Below, one piece after another: positions 40,006-48,292 of a stretch of DNA of 64,000 nucleotides (the first letter of the stretch is position 1; each line of letters starts with the position of its first letter). Origin of the DNA: Kitasatospora sp. NBC_01246 (GTDB lineage Bacteria; Actinomycetota; Actinomycetes; Streptomycetales; Streptomycetaceae); NCBI RefSeq assembly GCF_036226505.1, contig NZ_CP108484.1, forward strand, positions 7,659,501 to 7,723,500, written 5' to 3'. Under the pieces are notes generated by a model, which ran no database searches, was not told the origin of the DNA, and saw only the letters and a program-made list of their open reading frames with translations. The position numbers were made by a program, and so were the translations under genes.

Positions 40006-41880
40006 TCAGTCGCCCCGCAGCCGGACGAAGGTGGCCGCCGGCGGCCGGCCGGTGACGGTCACCTCCGCCCGCAGCGGGCCGGTCAGCGGCCGCAGGCTGC
40101 CGTGGTCCGGGTCGCGCACCGGTGCGCCCAGCAGTCCGTCCAGCGCCTCCGCGACCTGCCGCGCCTGCACCGCGGTGAGCCGGGGCGTGGAGAGCAGCAC
40201 CGGGCCGTCGTCCAGCTCCAGGACCAGCGCCTGCGGCCGGGCGGCCGTTCCGACGACCGCCCGGACGGTCGCGTCGACGGTGTCGCTGCGCCGGTACTTG
40301 ACCCAGAGCCGGCCGGCGCCGCGCGCCCGGTAGGCCGAGCCGGCGGCCTTGCAGACCAGCCCTTCGACGCCGGTGTCGGCCAGCTGCTCCATCCAGCTCA
40401 GCGCCTCCGTCCGGTCGGTGGTGGCCAGCACCGGCTGGACCGGCGGCGGGACGCCGTCGAGCGCGGCCAGCAGCAGCCGGCGCCGGTCGGTGAGCGGCAG
40501 TCGGCGGACGTCGCGCCCGGGCAGCGCGAGCAGGTCGAAGGCGACCAGCCCGAGCGCCACCCCGTCCGACGCCCGGCCCTCCCGGGTGCGCAGCAGTTCC
40601 TCGAAGGCGAACCTGCCGTCCCGCCAGGCGACCAGCTCCGCGTCCAGCACCAGCCCGGCGGGCAGCCGGGCCACGGCGGCGGCGATCGGGGGGAACTCCG
40701 CGCCGAGGTCCCGCCCGGACCGGGACTGCAGGAACGCCGGGCGCTCCCCGCGGGCGAAGGCCACACAGCGGAAGCCGTCCAGTTTCAGCTCGTACTGCAC
40801 GCCGGAGCCGCCGAGACCGTCGGACGGCGGGACGGCGGTCACGGCGGCCGGGCGCATCACCTCGACGGGCGGCTCCAGCACCACCGGGGAGCCGGTGCCG
40901 CTACCGGTGGCGGTGCGGGTGCGCGTGCGGGTGCTGCTGCGCGGCGGGTCGCTGCGGCCGGCCGGTGGCTCGTCCGGCGACGAGGGCGCCGACGCCGGCG
41001 AGGGGAGCGGGCGGGCCCGTCCACCCTCCAGGAGCGGCGCGAGCAGGTCCCCGAACTCCGCCAGCCGGTCCGGGAGTTCGGCGAGGTCGAAGGTCAGGTC
41101 CGCCGTCGAGCCGGCCGCCTCCAGCTCCGCCCAGGAGACCGGCGTGGACACCGTGGGCCGGGGCCGGGCCCGCAGGGTGTAGGGCGCGGCGGTGGTCTTC
41201 CTGGCGTTGTTCTGCGACCAGTCCACCAGGACCCGCCCGGCCCGGCGCGCCTTCGCCATGGTGTGCACCACCAGGTCCGGATGGGCCGCCTCCAGCGCGG
41301 CCGCGAGGGCCTTGGCGTAGGCGGAGACCTTGCTGCTGGGCGTCGGCTCCAGCGGCACCAGCAGGTGCAGCCCCTTGGAACCGGAGGTCTTCACCCAGCA
41401 GTCGAGGCCGTCCGCCGCCAGCCGCTCGCGCAGCAGCCCGGCCACCGTCCGGCAGGTCAACACCGACGCGCCCTCGCCCGGGTCGAGGTCCAGCACCAGC
41501 CGGTCCGCCAGCCCGGGCGCGGCGGCGTGCCACTGCGGCACGTGCAGCTCCAGACAGCCCAGGTTGGCCGCCCAGAGCAGCGCCGCACCGTCGTCCAGCA
41601 CCACCTGCCGGAGGTCCCCGGAGCTGCTCGGCACCTCCACGGTGCGGACCCAGCGGGGTGTCCCGGCGGGCGGGTTCTTGGCGATGAACGCCTCGCCCTC
41701 GACCCCCTCCGGACAGCGCAGGAAGGAGACCGGACGGTCCCGCAGATGGGGCAGCAGCACGGTGTGCACGGCCGCGTAGTAGCGCAGCACGTCCCCCTTC
41801 AGCGTGCCGGTGCGCGGGTAGTACACCTTGTCCAGGTGCGAGAGGGCGATCGTGCGCCCGTCCACCACCATCTGCGGCAT
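40006..41880 (-). CDS. ligD: LigD-type polymerase-ligase for end joining
   Basis: A 624-residue two-domain enzyme. The N-terminal primase/polymerase domain (~1-290) has LVLDLDPGEG and WVKTSGSKGLHLLVPL. A Ser/Thr/Arg-rich linker follows. The C-terminal ATP-dependent ligase domain has the nucleotidyl lysine in YELKLDGFR (near residue 365), LVLDAELVAW, VEGLVCK and LWVKYRRSD. The phosphoesterase (NUC) domain of full LigD is absent, giving POL-LIG order. It repairs double-strand breaks with Ku, but no ku gene is present in the window. A GTG/ATG choice exists; ATG 41880 and ATG 41871 are both possible. Confidence 0.9.
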   Translation of the reverse strand: MPQMVVDGRTIALSHLDKVYYPRTGTLKGDVLRYYAAVHTVLLPHLRDRPVSFLRCPEGVEGEAFIAKNPPAGTPRWVRTVEVPSSSGDLRQVVLDDGAALLWAANLGCLELHVPQWHAAAPGLADRLVLDLDPGEGASVLTCRTVAGLLRERLAADGLDCWVKTSGSKGLHLLVPLEPTPSSKVSAYAKALAAALEAAHPDLVVHTMAKARRAGRVLVDWSQNNARKTTAAPYTLRARPRPTVSTPVSWAELEAAGSTADLTFDLAELPDRLAEFGDLLAPLLEGGRARPLPSPASAPSSPDEPPAGRSDPPRSSTRTRTRTATGSGTGSPVVLEPPVEVMRPAAVTAVPPSDGLGGSGVQYELKLDGFRCVAFARGERPAFLQSRSGRDLGAEFPPIAAAVARLPAGLVLDAELVAWRDGRFAFEELLRTREGRASDGVALGLVAFDLLALPGRDVRRLPLTDRRRLLLAALDGVPPPVQPVLATTDRTEALSWMEQLADTGVEGLVCKAAGSAYRARGAGRLWVKYRRSDTVDATVRAVVGTAARPQALVLELDDGPVLLSTPRLTAVQARQVAEALDGLLGAPVRDPDHGSLRPLTGPLRAEVTVTGRPPAATFVRLRGD

Positions 41881-41953
41881 GGCCGCCTCCGAGCTGCGCC
41901 GGGACCGCGCGCCCGTTCGCCGGGCCCGCGCAGCCAGTCTGCCCGCCCGCCCG

Positions 41954-42571
41954 CTACGGCGCGAGCAGGCTACGGGCCGTCCGGAGCAGCTCCTCGTCGG
42001 CGGCCGGCTCGCGCACCCCGGCGAGGCCGGAGCGGAACAGCGAGGCGCCCTCGACCAGCATCAGGAACACCTGGGCGCGGCCCTGGACGACTGCCTCCGG
42101 CAGGTCGGGCCGGCGGTCGGCGAGGAAGGCCGCGATCCGGGCCCGGTAGTCGGCGTAGAAGGCGCGGACGGCGTCCGCCACCGCCTCGTCCCGGGCGGCG
42201 AAGGCCCAGACCTCGGCGAACAGCCGCACCAGCCGGACGTCCTCCTGTTCGGCCAGCAGGGCGCTGATCAGCGCCTGTGCCGTCCGGTCGGCGGCCTCGG
42301 CCGCCCCGGCGCCCGCCGGGTCCGCCGTCGCCGCCGGGTCCGCCGGGGCGAGCAGGGGCGCCAGCCGCTCGGCGGACCGGGTGAGCACCCGCCCCAGGAC
42401 GGCCGCCACCAGCGCGGCATGCGTCGGGAAGTAGTACTGCAGATGCCCCAGCCGGACCCCGGCCGCCGCCGCGACCGCCCGCATCGACAGCTCGGCGCCG
42501 CCCGCGGTCACCAGCAGGTCCTCGGCCGCGTCCAGGAGTTCCGCGCGCCGCTGCTCGCCCTTGCCGCTCAC
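41954..42571 (-). CDS. TetR-family regulator
   Basis: A 205-residue TetR repressor. RRAELLDAAEDLLVTAGGAE and SMRAVAAAAGVRLGHLQYYF (residues 8-48) are the HTH. An Ala/Asp-rich insertion (~88-108) precedes the ligand domain. Its start codon overlaps the stop of the upstream dehydrogenase-like gene by four bases (ATGA), indicating coupled translation. The palindrome at 43700-43715 before that operon is its probable operator. Confidence 0.9.
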   Translation of the reverse strand: MSGKGEQRRAELLDAAEDLLVTAGGAELSMRAVAAAAGVRLGHLQYYFPTHAALVAAVLGRVLTRSAERLAPLLAPADPAATADPAGAGAAEAADRTAQALISALLAEQEDVRLVRLFAEVWAFAARDEAVADAVRAFYADYRARIAAFLADRRPDLPEAVVQGRAQVFLMLVEGASLFRSGLAGVREPAADEELLRTARSLLAP

Positions 42572-43689
42572 GCCGCCACCGCCGCCCGCTCGCTCCGGAC
42601 GTCGACCGTGACGCCCAGGGCCGCGAGATCGGCCAGGACCCGCCCCGGGCGGGGCGTCTGCTCCGGGAACGCCACCCCGGCCGGAGCCGGCGCGCCGTCC
42701 GTCCCGAGCACCCGTCGCAGGCCCAGCAGGGCGCCGACCGCCGTCAGGTGCGCCTGCCCGGAGCGGTCCTCGACCACCGCGCCCAGCCCGGCCCCGCCGT
42801 GCCCGACGTCGATCCGCAGCCGGGCCACGCCGCCCTCGCCGGGCGAGTACAGCAGGGCGCGCCGGGCCGGCTCCCAGCGGTCGCCCCGGCCCCAGCGGAA
42901 GAGTCCGGTGTGCTTGGCGGCCAGCAGCGCCGCGGTGCTGAGCGGGGAGCTGAAGCCGATCCGGGTGGTGGCGGTGGTCGTACCGAGCGTGAGCGGGAGG
43001 GTGAACTGCTCCGGCGTGTCGATCCCGGCGACCTTGGTGGCGTCGTCACCGATCCGTACGGTGCGCGGCCCGCTGAGCGGGGCCACCGACCGGCGGCGGC
43101 CGTCCCGGACCACCTCGTAGTCCAGGCCGAGCCGGTCCATGAACTCCACCGAGTCGGCGCCGGCCCGGTCCGCGAGGTCCCAGCGGATCGCGGTCTCGAC
43201 CCGCTCGGCGCCGCCGAGCCGCTCCGCCAGGGCGGCCGCGACCAGGCTGGTGACCCCGCCCATCCATGCGGAGGAGAGCAGCACGGGGCTGCTCGGGCGC
43301 AGCAGCGCCGCCACCGTGGCGGCCCGCTGCAGCCGGGCCGTCCAGCGGGTCACGTCCACGAACGGCACACCGGCCCGGACGGCGGCCCGCAGCACGCGGT
43401 CGTCCGGGTCGTTGACCACCCCCACCACGGCGCGGACGGCGGCCTCGAAGGGCGCCGGGTCGGCGAGGTCCCAGCGGCGGACGGTGACGGCGGGGGTGCC
43501 GGCCGGCTGCCCGAGCTCCTGGGCGAGCGCGGCCCCGCGCTGCTCGGAGCGGCCGGTGAGCAGCAGGGGCCAGTCGGGCGCCGCCAGCCGGGCCAGCTCG
43601 GCGCCGACGGTGCCGTAGCCGCCGACCAGCAGGACGGGACCCTCGGGATCGTGGGTCAGGTGGTCGTGGACGTCCGGGGAGAGGTTCAT
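42568..43689 (-). CDS. saccharopine dehydrogenase-like NADP-binding protein
   Basis: A 373-residue protein with an N-terminal Rossmann fold: VLLVGGYGTVGAELARLAAP (residues ~19-38) and LLLTGRSEQRGAALAQELGQ. Later comes VLRAAVRAGVPFVDVTRWTA, the arrangement of the saccharopine dehydrogenase/trans-acting enoyl reductase group. The substrate is unknown. The ATG at 43689 has TATTCT six bases upstream and no ribosome site, so it is probably leaderless, with the TetR operator TAGGTC-agtc-GACCTA against its promoter. It is the first gene of a two-gene operon with tetR. Confidence 0.85.
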   Translation of the reverse strand: MNLSPDVHDHLTHDPEGPVLLVGGYGTVGAELARLAAPDWPLLLTGRSEQRGAALAQELGQPAGTPAVTVRRWDLADPAPFEAAVRAVVGVVNDPDDRVLRAAVRAGVPFVDVTRWTARLQRAATVAALLRPSSPVLLSSAWMGGVTSLVAAALAERLGGAERVETAIRWDLADRAGADSVEFMDRLGLDYEVVRDGRRRSVAPLSGPRTVRIGDDATKVAGIDTPEQFTLPLTLGTTTATTRIGFSSPLSTAALLAAKHTGLFRWGRGDRWEPARRALLYSPGEGGVARLRIDVGHGGAGLGAVVEDRSGQAHLTAVGALLGLRRVLGTDGAPAPAGVAFPEQTPRPGRVLADLAALGVTVDVRSERAAVAA

Positions 43690-43699
43690 GGGGAAAGAA

Positions 43700-43715
43700 T
43701 AGGTCAGTCGACCTA
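43700..43715. promoter_or_regulatory. TetR operator at the dehydrogenase/tetR operon
   Basis: TAGGTC-agtc-GACCTA is a perfect 6-bp inverted repeat abutting the probable -10 TATTCT (43701 down to 43696). A repressor bound here would block RNA polymerase and give feedback control of the operon by its own TetR product. Confidence 0.65.
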
Positions 43716-43732
43716 AAAGTTCTGTGAGCCCG

Positions 43733-44125
43733 TCAACGGAGCCCCGTCACCAGCGCGTACGCGTCCCCGACGTGGTCCTCGATCCGGGCCCAGTCGATCG
43801 GCGGTCCGTCGAGACGCACCCCGACCCAGCCGCGGTGGCCCACGTACGGAGGCCGGAAGTACCGCTCCGGCGCCTCGGCGACCAGTGACTCCTGGGCGCC
43901 CGCCGGAGCCGGGCACCAGAAGGCGAGGCGGTCGTCGTGGTGGTGGTCGGCGAGCATCACGAACAGCCGGGCCCGCCGCCCGGCCCCGGCGAACCAGGTC
44001 GGCTCCCCGTGGCTGACCCGCTCGGACACCTCCGGCAGCGCCAGGCAGAGCGCCCGCAGCCGGTCGACGGGGCCCGCCACCCCCGTAGGGGGCCCCGCCG
44101 GCCCCGCGGCCGTCACCGCGGCCAC
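43733..44125 (-). CDS. MmcQ/YjbR family protein
   Basis: A 130-residue CyaY-like-fold protein: VDRLRALCLALPEVSERVSH, GEPTWFAGAGRRARLFVMLA, DRLAFWCPAPAGAQESLVAE and YFRPPYVGHRGWVGVRLDGP are the standard MmcQ/YjbR order. Members are sometimes called DNA-binding, but function is unsettled. The GTG at 44125 lies four bases after the VOC stop codon; the GTG at 44116 has a better spaced GAGG. Third gene of the AraC-VOC-MmcQ set. Confidence 0.85.
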   Translation of the reverse strand: MAAVTAAGPAGPPTGVAGPVDRLRALCLALPEVSERVSHGEPTWFAGAGRRARLFVMLADHHHDDRLAFWCPAPAGAQESLVAEAPERYFRPPYVGHRGWVGVRLDGPPIDWARIEDHVGDAYALVTGLR

Positions 44126-44129
44126 CGCC

Positions 44130-44552
44130 TCAGCCGGCAGACGGGCGGGGCGAGCCCGGGTAGGTGCCGAAGTACCACTGGTTGCCCTCCGGGTCGGCGG
44201 CCGCGAAGTCCCGCGAGCCGTACTCGGTCTCGTGCAGCTCCTTGGTGATCCGGGCCCCGGCGGCCACGGCCCGCGCGTGCAGGGCGTCCGGCTCCGCCGT
44301 GACCACGTACGCGCTGAAGGCGCCCGGCTGCCCGGGGCAGGGCTCGCCGCCCCCGGCCTCGGGCCGGTCGGAGCCCAGCATCACGCCACCGCCCTCCGGC
44401 CAGGCCAGCTCGGCGTGCGCGACGAACTCGCCCTCGCCGTACGCGACGACCTCCTCGAAGCCGAAGGCCTCCACCAGGAAGCGGATCAGGGCACGGGCGT
44501 CGCGGGCGCGCAGGCTGGGCCACACCTGCGGGGCGGGCGTCTTCTCGTTCAT
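44130..44552 (-). CDS. VOC (glyoxalase/bleomycin-resistance fold) protein
   Basis: A 140-residue VOC-superfamily protein. RARDARALIRFLVEAFGFEE is the first beta-alpha-beta unit and GSRDFAAADPEGNQWYFGTY the last, with metal-site candidates His and Glu at those places. Possible roles are binding or altering a small toxic compound. ATG 44552 follows GGAGG at ten bases. It sits 35 bases after the AraC gene on the same strand. Confidence 0.88.
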   Translation of the reverse strand: MNEKTPAPQVWPSLRARDARALIRFLVEAFGFEEVVAYGEGEFVAHAELAWPEGGGVMLGSDRPEAGGGEPCPGQPGAFSAYVVTAEPDALHARAVAAGARITKELHETEYGSRDFAAADPEGNQWYFGTYPGSPRPSAG

Positions 44553-44587
44553 GGGGATCTGCCTCCTCGGGGCGGTTCGGGTCCCTC

Positions 44588-45472
44588 TCACGACCCCCAC
44601 TCTGGCGCGGCCGCCCCCGGGCCGCCTTGGACGTTTCGGAACTTCGCCGCGTCCGGGCCCTCCTCGGCCAGCCAGAGGCTGGGCGCGCACCCGGCCAGCG
44701 CGCGGAACTCGCGGGCCAGGTGGGCCTGGTCGAAGTAGCCGCAGCGGGCCGCCAGCTCCGCCAGCCGGGGCGCCGGGCCCGCAGCGGCCAGCAGGTGCCG
44801 GGCGCGGTCGAACCGGATCACCCGGGCGGCGGCCTTCGGGGTCAGCCCGGTCTCGTGGCGGAACCGGCTCCGCAGGTGCCGGCTGCTCCATCCGGTCTCC
44901 CGCGCCAGCGCCGACACCGGGAGCGACCCGCCACTGCGCCGCAGCTCGGACCAGGCGCGGACGACCTCGGGCGGTACCCGCCCGGAGGGACGGGCGGCGC
45001 GCAGCAGCGCGCCGTCCAGGACGGCGAACCGCTCCGGCCAGTCGGCGGCCAGTTGGAGCTCCTCCTGGAGCCGCCCGCTCGCCCGCCCCAGCACGGCGTC
45101 CGCCGGCACGTCCACGCCCGCCAACTCCCCGGCCGGCAGGCCGAGCAGGGCGCGGGCGGCCAGCGGGTGGACGGCGATCTGGACGCCGGACTGCCGCCCG
45201 TCGTGGGTGATCAGGGCGGGCGAGGTGTGCAGCCCGCCGAGCAGGGTGGCGTAGTCGCCGCCGGGCTGGGCCGGATCCGGGTGGCCGGCGACGGTCAGCG
45301 GCTCGTCCAGGGTGAGGATGAAGGTCAGGTACGGGGACGGCAGGCCCCGGTGCACGGCGGGTGCCAGGCCGCGCTGGCGGTAGCCGGAGTACCAGGCCAC
45401 GTACGGCCGCAGCGCGCTGGCGGGCCGGGCCCGTACGGACTCGTCGACCGGGCCGGGGAGGTCCTGCGTCAC
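44588..45472 (-). CDS. AraC-family transcriptional regulator
   Basis: A 294-residue regulator with an N-terminal sensing domain (LRPYVAWYSGYRQRGLAPAV, LTFILTLDEPLTVAGHPDP) and a C-terminal double HTH: VSALARETGWSSRHLRSRFR, then HETGLTPKAAARVIRFDRAR and LAELAARCGYFDQAHLAREF, then RALAGCAPSLWL. The start is GTG 45472, with no clear ribosome site. It precedes the VOC and MmcQ genes in the same direction and probably controls them. Confidence 0.9.
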   Translation of the reverse strand: MTQDLPGPVDESVRARPASALRPYVAWYSGYRQRGLAPAVHRGLPSPYLTFILTLDEPLTVAGHPDPAQPGGDYATLLGGLHTSPALITHDGRQSGVQIAVHPLAARALLGLPAGELAGVDVPADAVLGRASGRLQEELQLAADWPERFAVLDGALLRAARPSGRVPPEVVRAWSELRRSGGSLPVSALARETGWSSRHLRSRFRHETGLTPKAAARVIRFDRARHLLAAAGPAPRLAELAARCGYFDQAHLAREFRALAGCAPSLWLAEEGPDAAKFRNVQGGPGAAAPEWGS

Positions 45473-45611
45473 GCCCCCAGTATCGCTCCCGGTGCCGGTC
45501 CCGGCGGGCCGGGGGCGCCGCCGTGCTGGCTCGCGGGCGCCCGGGGTGTTGCTTATGGTGAGCGCACCGGAACACCCGGTGCTCGGGGGGAAGACCTGCG
45601 AAGGAGTCCCA

Positions 45612-46046
45612 GTGACCACTGCCCGAGAGATCATGCACACCGGTGCCCAGTGCATCCGCGCCGACCAGACGCTCGCCGAAGCCGCCATGATGATGCGGGA
45701 CATGAACGTCGGCGCTCTCCCGATCTGCGGCGACGACCAGAAGCTGAAGGGCATCATCACCGACCGCGACATCGTGGTCCGATGTATCGCGGAGGGCAAG
45801 GAGCCGGCGGACATGACCGCCATGGAGCTGGCCGGGCACCTGCACTGCGTCCGCGCCGACGACTCCATGGAGGCGGTGCTGAAGAAGATGGAGCAGCACC
45901 AGATCCGGCGCATCCCGGTGATCGACGGCGACCGGCTGGTGGGCATGATCAGCGAGGCCGACCTGGCCATGGGCCACCGCGACGGCCACCGGCTGACGGA
46001 CCAGCAGATCATCGAATTCATGGACAGCGTCTACATGATGCGGTGA
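45612..46046 (+). CDS. tandem CBS-domain protein (Hrp1-like)
   Basis: A 144-residue protein made of two CBS domains: AREIMHTGAQCIRADQTLAE, AAMMMRDMNVGALPICGDDQ, LKGIITDRDIVVRCIAEGKE in the first half, and VLKKMEQHQIRRIPVIDGDR with LVGMISEADLAMG in the second. CBS pairs bind adenosine nucleotides; the mycobacterial homologue Hrp1 is hypoxia-induced. The GTG at 45612 follows GAAGGAG. A hairpin at 46135-46188 lies before the convergent transglycosylase gene. Confidence 0.92.
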   Translation: MTTAREIMHTGAQCIRADQTLAEAAMMMRDMNVGALPICGDDQKLKGIITDRDIVVRCIAEGKEPADMTAMELAGHLHCVRADDSMEAVLKKMEQHQIRRIPVIDGDRLVGMISEADLAMGHRDGHRLTDQQIIEFMDSVYMMR

Positions 46047-46134
46047 TCGCGCGGCGCCGGGCCCGGTGCGGGAGCGCCCCGGGTCGAGTCGGCCGGTGCC
46101 CCTCCGCGTGAGCGGCTCGGCGCCGTCCGGGTGT

Positions 46135-46188
46135 GCCACGACGCCGCTGGACCGGATCGGGTGGTCGGGTGCAGCGGCGTTGTCGTGC
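46135..46188. terminator. hairpin between CBS and Rpf-like genes
   Basis: CACGA and CGCCGCTG pair with CAGCGGCG and TCGTG across a 3-base bulge and a loop of about 22 bases. It lies between two convergent genes, 90 bases after one and 36 bases after the other. Confidence 0.5.
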
Positions 46189-46224
46189 CCGGGTGGGCGG
46201 GTGTGGCGGGTGGTGCTGGGGGTG

Positions 46225-46617
46225 TTACTTGGTGAGGCCGGCCTTGACGGAGCAGACGGGCCAGGCGCCGGGGCCCTGGGCGGCGAGGACCTTCTCGCCG
46301 ATGGCGATCTGCTGGGCCTTGGTGGCCTGGTGGGCCTGGGGGGCGTAGGTGGTGCCGCCGAAGGCTGCCCAGGTGCTGGAGGTGAACTGGAGGCCGCCGT
46401 AGAAGCCGTTGCCGGAGTTGATGGCCCAGTTGCCGGTGGCTTCGCAGGCGGCGACCTTGTCCCAGACGTTGGCGGGGGCGGCGGAGGCGGTGTTGGCCGT
46501 GACGAGGCCGGCCACGGGCAGGGCGGTGAGGGCGCCGGCCATGAGTGCCGTGCGGACGCGGTTGCGGCGCTTGGTGGCGGTGGTGGTGGCGGCGGTGGTC
46601 TCGTTACGGAGGGTCAT
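46225..46617 (-). CDS. Rpf-like secreted transglycosylase
   Basis: A 130-residue resuscitation-promoting-factor-type protein. Residues 1-47 are a signal peptide with a basic start (TATKRRNRVRTALMAGALTA, cut after ASA). The mature domain NVWDKVAACEATGNWAINSG, NGFYGGLQFTSSTWAAFGG and HQATKAQQIAIGEKVLAAQG is the transglycosylase-like fold with the catalytic Glu in ACEATGNW. It cleaves peptidoglycan during spore germination or growth. ATG 46617 follows GAAAGGA. No LysM domain is present. The unusually long, C-rich leader is described separately. Confidence 0.92.
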   Translation of the reverse strand: MTLRNETTAATTTATKRRNRVRTALMAGALTALPVAGLVTANTASAAPANVWDKVAACEATGNWAINSGNGFYGGLQFTSSTWAAFGGTTYAPQAHQATKAQQIAIGEKVLAAQGPGAWPVCSVKAGLTK

Positions 46618-47079
46618 GCGGGTCCTTTCGGGGGGTGGGTGCGAGCGTGCGGAACCAGGCCCTGGGTGGGGTGGTTTCGTGTCGCGGGGGGTGGGGGCAC
46701 CGGGTGCGGTGCGGGGTGGTGGGCCCTGCGGTGCGTGGTGGTCGGTGCAACGGGTTCGAAGTTACGGGGGTGGGGTGGGGGTTTCAAGGATTCGTAGGTT
46801 TGGGCTGGTGGGTGGGTGGTTACCGGGGGTATGGATCTAGGGATTGGGCTGTTTTGAAGGTGTTTGCCCCGTTTTTCAAGATCGTTTGGGGGGTGGGAGT
46901 GGTCCGGGCCACAGGTTTGGGGGTGTGAGGCCGGGCACATCGTCGACGGTGGGTGACGGGGTGTCGGCGGGGGGTGCGGATCGTGGGGGGTGGGGGTCCG
47001 GGGTCGGGTGGCGCGCACCACAGCCCTCACCCGACGTGCCCCGTCCGCTCACCCGGCGTGTCCGCCATAGCCTCTGGGC
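46618..47079. other. strand-skewed leader upstream of the Rpf-like gene
   Basis: 462 bases without a convincing gene. From about 46620 to 47000 the plus strand is dominated by G and T with few C, so the leftward transcript of the Rpf-like gene would begin with a C/A-rich, weakly structured leader. Base composition is clearly unlike the flanking coding DNA. I looked for a ydaO (c-di-AMP) riboswitch, known upstream of rpf genes, and did not find its GGTGAATC core. The right end (47068-47073 TAGCCT) is the probable -10 of the stress-protein gene. Confidence 0.6.
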
Positions 47080-47592
47080 ATGAGCAACGAGAGCGATGCA
47101 GAGGCCGTCGGCGGCGCCGAGGAGCCGGGGGCGGCGGTCGCGCCCGCCGGGTTCGAGCTGGGGACCGACGGGCCCAAGGTGATCCTGGCGGGGCTGGACG
47201 GCTCGGAGTCCTCGTGGCGGGCGACCGCCTACGCGGCCGGTCTCGCCCGGCGGCAGAACGCGACCCTCGCGGTGGCGTACGTCCAGCCCGTCCTCGGGGC
47301 GGCCACCGCGCTCGCGGGCGCGGCCGTCGGGGAGACCACGCAGGAGATCGCCGACGAGCTGCTGGCGGCGCTGCGTGAGGCGGAGCGGCGGCTGAGCGAC
47401 GTCTGGCGGCTGGACTGGCGCTTCCTGACCCTCCGGGGCGACCCGTTCGCGGGCCTCGCGCGGATGGCGGACGAGCTGCGGGCGGACGCCGTGGTGGTCG
47501 GCGGCTCCGAGCAGGCCGGGCACCGGGTGATCGGCTCGGTCGCGGTCCGGCTGGTGAAGGCGGGCCGCTGGCCGGTGACCGTGGTGCCGTAA
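47080..47592 (+). CDS. universal stress protein
   Basis: A 170-residue UspA-fold protein. KVILAGLDGSESSWRATAYA (residues ~33-52) is the first strand and Asp, ATLAVAYVQP follows, and ADAVVVGGSEQAGHRVIGSV with AVRLVKAGRWPVTVVP carries the GxxGS-like nucleotide loop (here GGSEQAGHRVIGSVA). ATP binding is plausible. ATG 47080 has TAGCCT six bases upstream and no ribosome site, so it is probably leaderless. Convergent with the chaplin gene across a shared hairpin. Confidence 0.9.
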   Translation: MSNESDAEAVGGAEEPGAAVAPAGFELGTDGPKVILAGLDGSESSWRATAYAAGLARRQNATLAVAYVQPVLGAATALAGAAVGETTQEIADELLAALREAERRLSDVWRLDWRFLTLRGDPFAGLARMADELRADAVVVGGSEQAGHRVIGSVAVRLVKAGRWPVTVVP

Positions 47593-47627
47593 GGGGGGAG
47601 GGGCGGGGGCCGGCGGAGTTGGACGTG

Positions 47628-47671
47628 CGGAAGGGCTGCGATCCGGGTGGGACCGGACCGCAGCCCTTCCG
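47628..47671. terminator. bidirectional terminator between USP and chaplin genes
   Basis: CGGAAGGGCTGCG and CGCAGCCCTTCCG form a perfect 13-bp stem with an 18-base loop, 35 bases after the USP stop codon and 16 bases before the convergent chaplin stop codon. Confidence 0.85.
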
Positions 47672-47687
47672 GCTGTCGGGAGGTCGC

Positions 47688-47963
47688 TCAGCCGAGGATG
47701 CTGACGCCGTTGCCGCAGATGTTGATCGGGATGCTGATCGGGATCTGGATCTGGTTGCCGGAGAGGACCCCCGGCGAACCGGTGACGACGCCGCTGGCGT
47801 AGGCACCGCCGGTGTTGACGCAGGTGGTGCCGGAGGACAACTCGGCCGCGGCGGCGCTGTGCCCGACCCCGTCGCAGTCCCCCGCGAAGGCGGGGCCGGT
47901 GGATATGACGGCCAGCGCGGCGGTGAGACCGGCGGCGAGCAGGTACTTCCTGGTGTTGGTCAT
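47688..47963 (-). CDS. short chaplin-like surface protein
   Basis: A 91-residue exported protein. Residues 1-27 are a signal peptide (KYLLAAGLTAALAVISTGPA, cut after FAG or FA). The mature part AYASGVVTGSPGVLSGNQIQ, IPISIPINICGNGVSILG matches the chaplin domain that assembles into amyloid on aerial hyphae and spores. The protein stops right after the CGN..S.LG strand, lacking the final LNPAFGN.C.N segment of classic chaplins. Cysteines at the start (DCDG, TTCVN) could replace the missing partner. The start is ATG 47963. Confidence 0.82.
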   Translation of the reverse strand: MTNTRKYLLAAGLTAALAVISTGPAFAGDCDGVGHSAAAAELSSGTTCVNTGGAYASGVVTGSPGVLSGNQIQIPISIPINICGNGVSILG

Positions 47964-48292
47964 GCCGGTAGGAATAGCCAGCCGACACGCTGAACCGGAC
48001 ACGATCCGACCGGAGTGCCACCCGATCGGCGCTGCGATCCGACTCGGATGCAGGAACCGGGCCGGCCGGCCGTCACCCGAACGGCGGGCATCGGGCGCGA
48101 GCACCGCCGGGCCGCCGGTCCCGGTCCGGGGCCGGGCGCTGTCCCGGCTCGCGGTCGGGGCCGCGATGGGGCGCCGGTCCCGTGCGTCCGGGACGTCCGC
48201 CGTCCGATGCTCGATGCGCGGGGCCGGTACGACGGCCCCGGGGCGTACCGCCCGACGACCCGCTACGGCTCACGCCACGCAAGGGAGACCGC
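47964..48292. other. divergent intergenic region upstream of chaplin
   Basis: 329 bases without a supported gene. GATCCGAC occurs twice in its left part (about 48003 and 48036) upstream of the chaplin gene, a possible repeated binding site. No clear promoter consensus is visible for either direction. Confidence 0.4.

Noticed and set aside
46618..47079. ydaO-type c-di-AMP riboswitch upstream of the Rpf-like gene
   Set aside because: Known in this context, but the conserved GGTGAATC-type core and flanking helices are not present on the transcribed strand.
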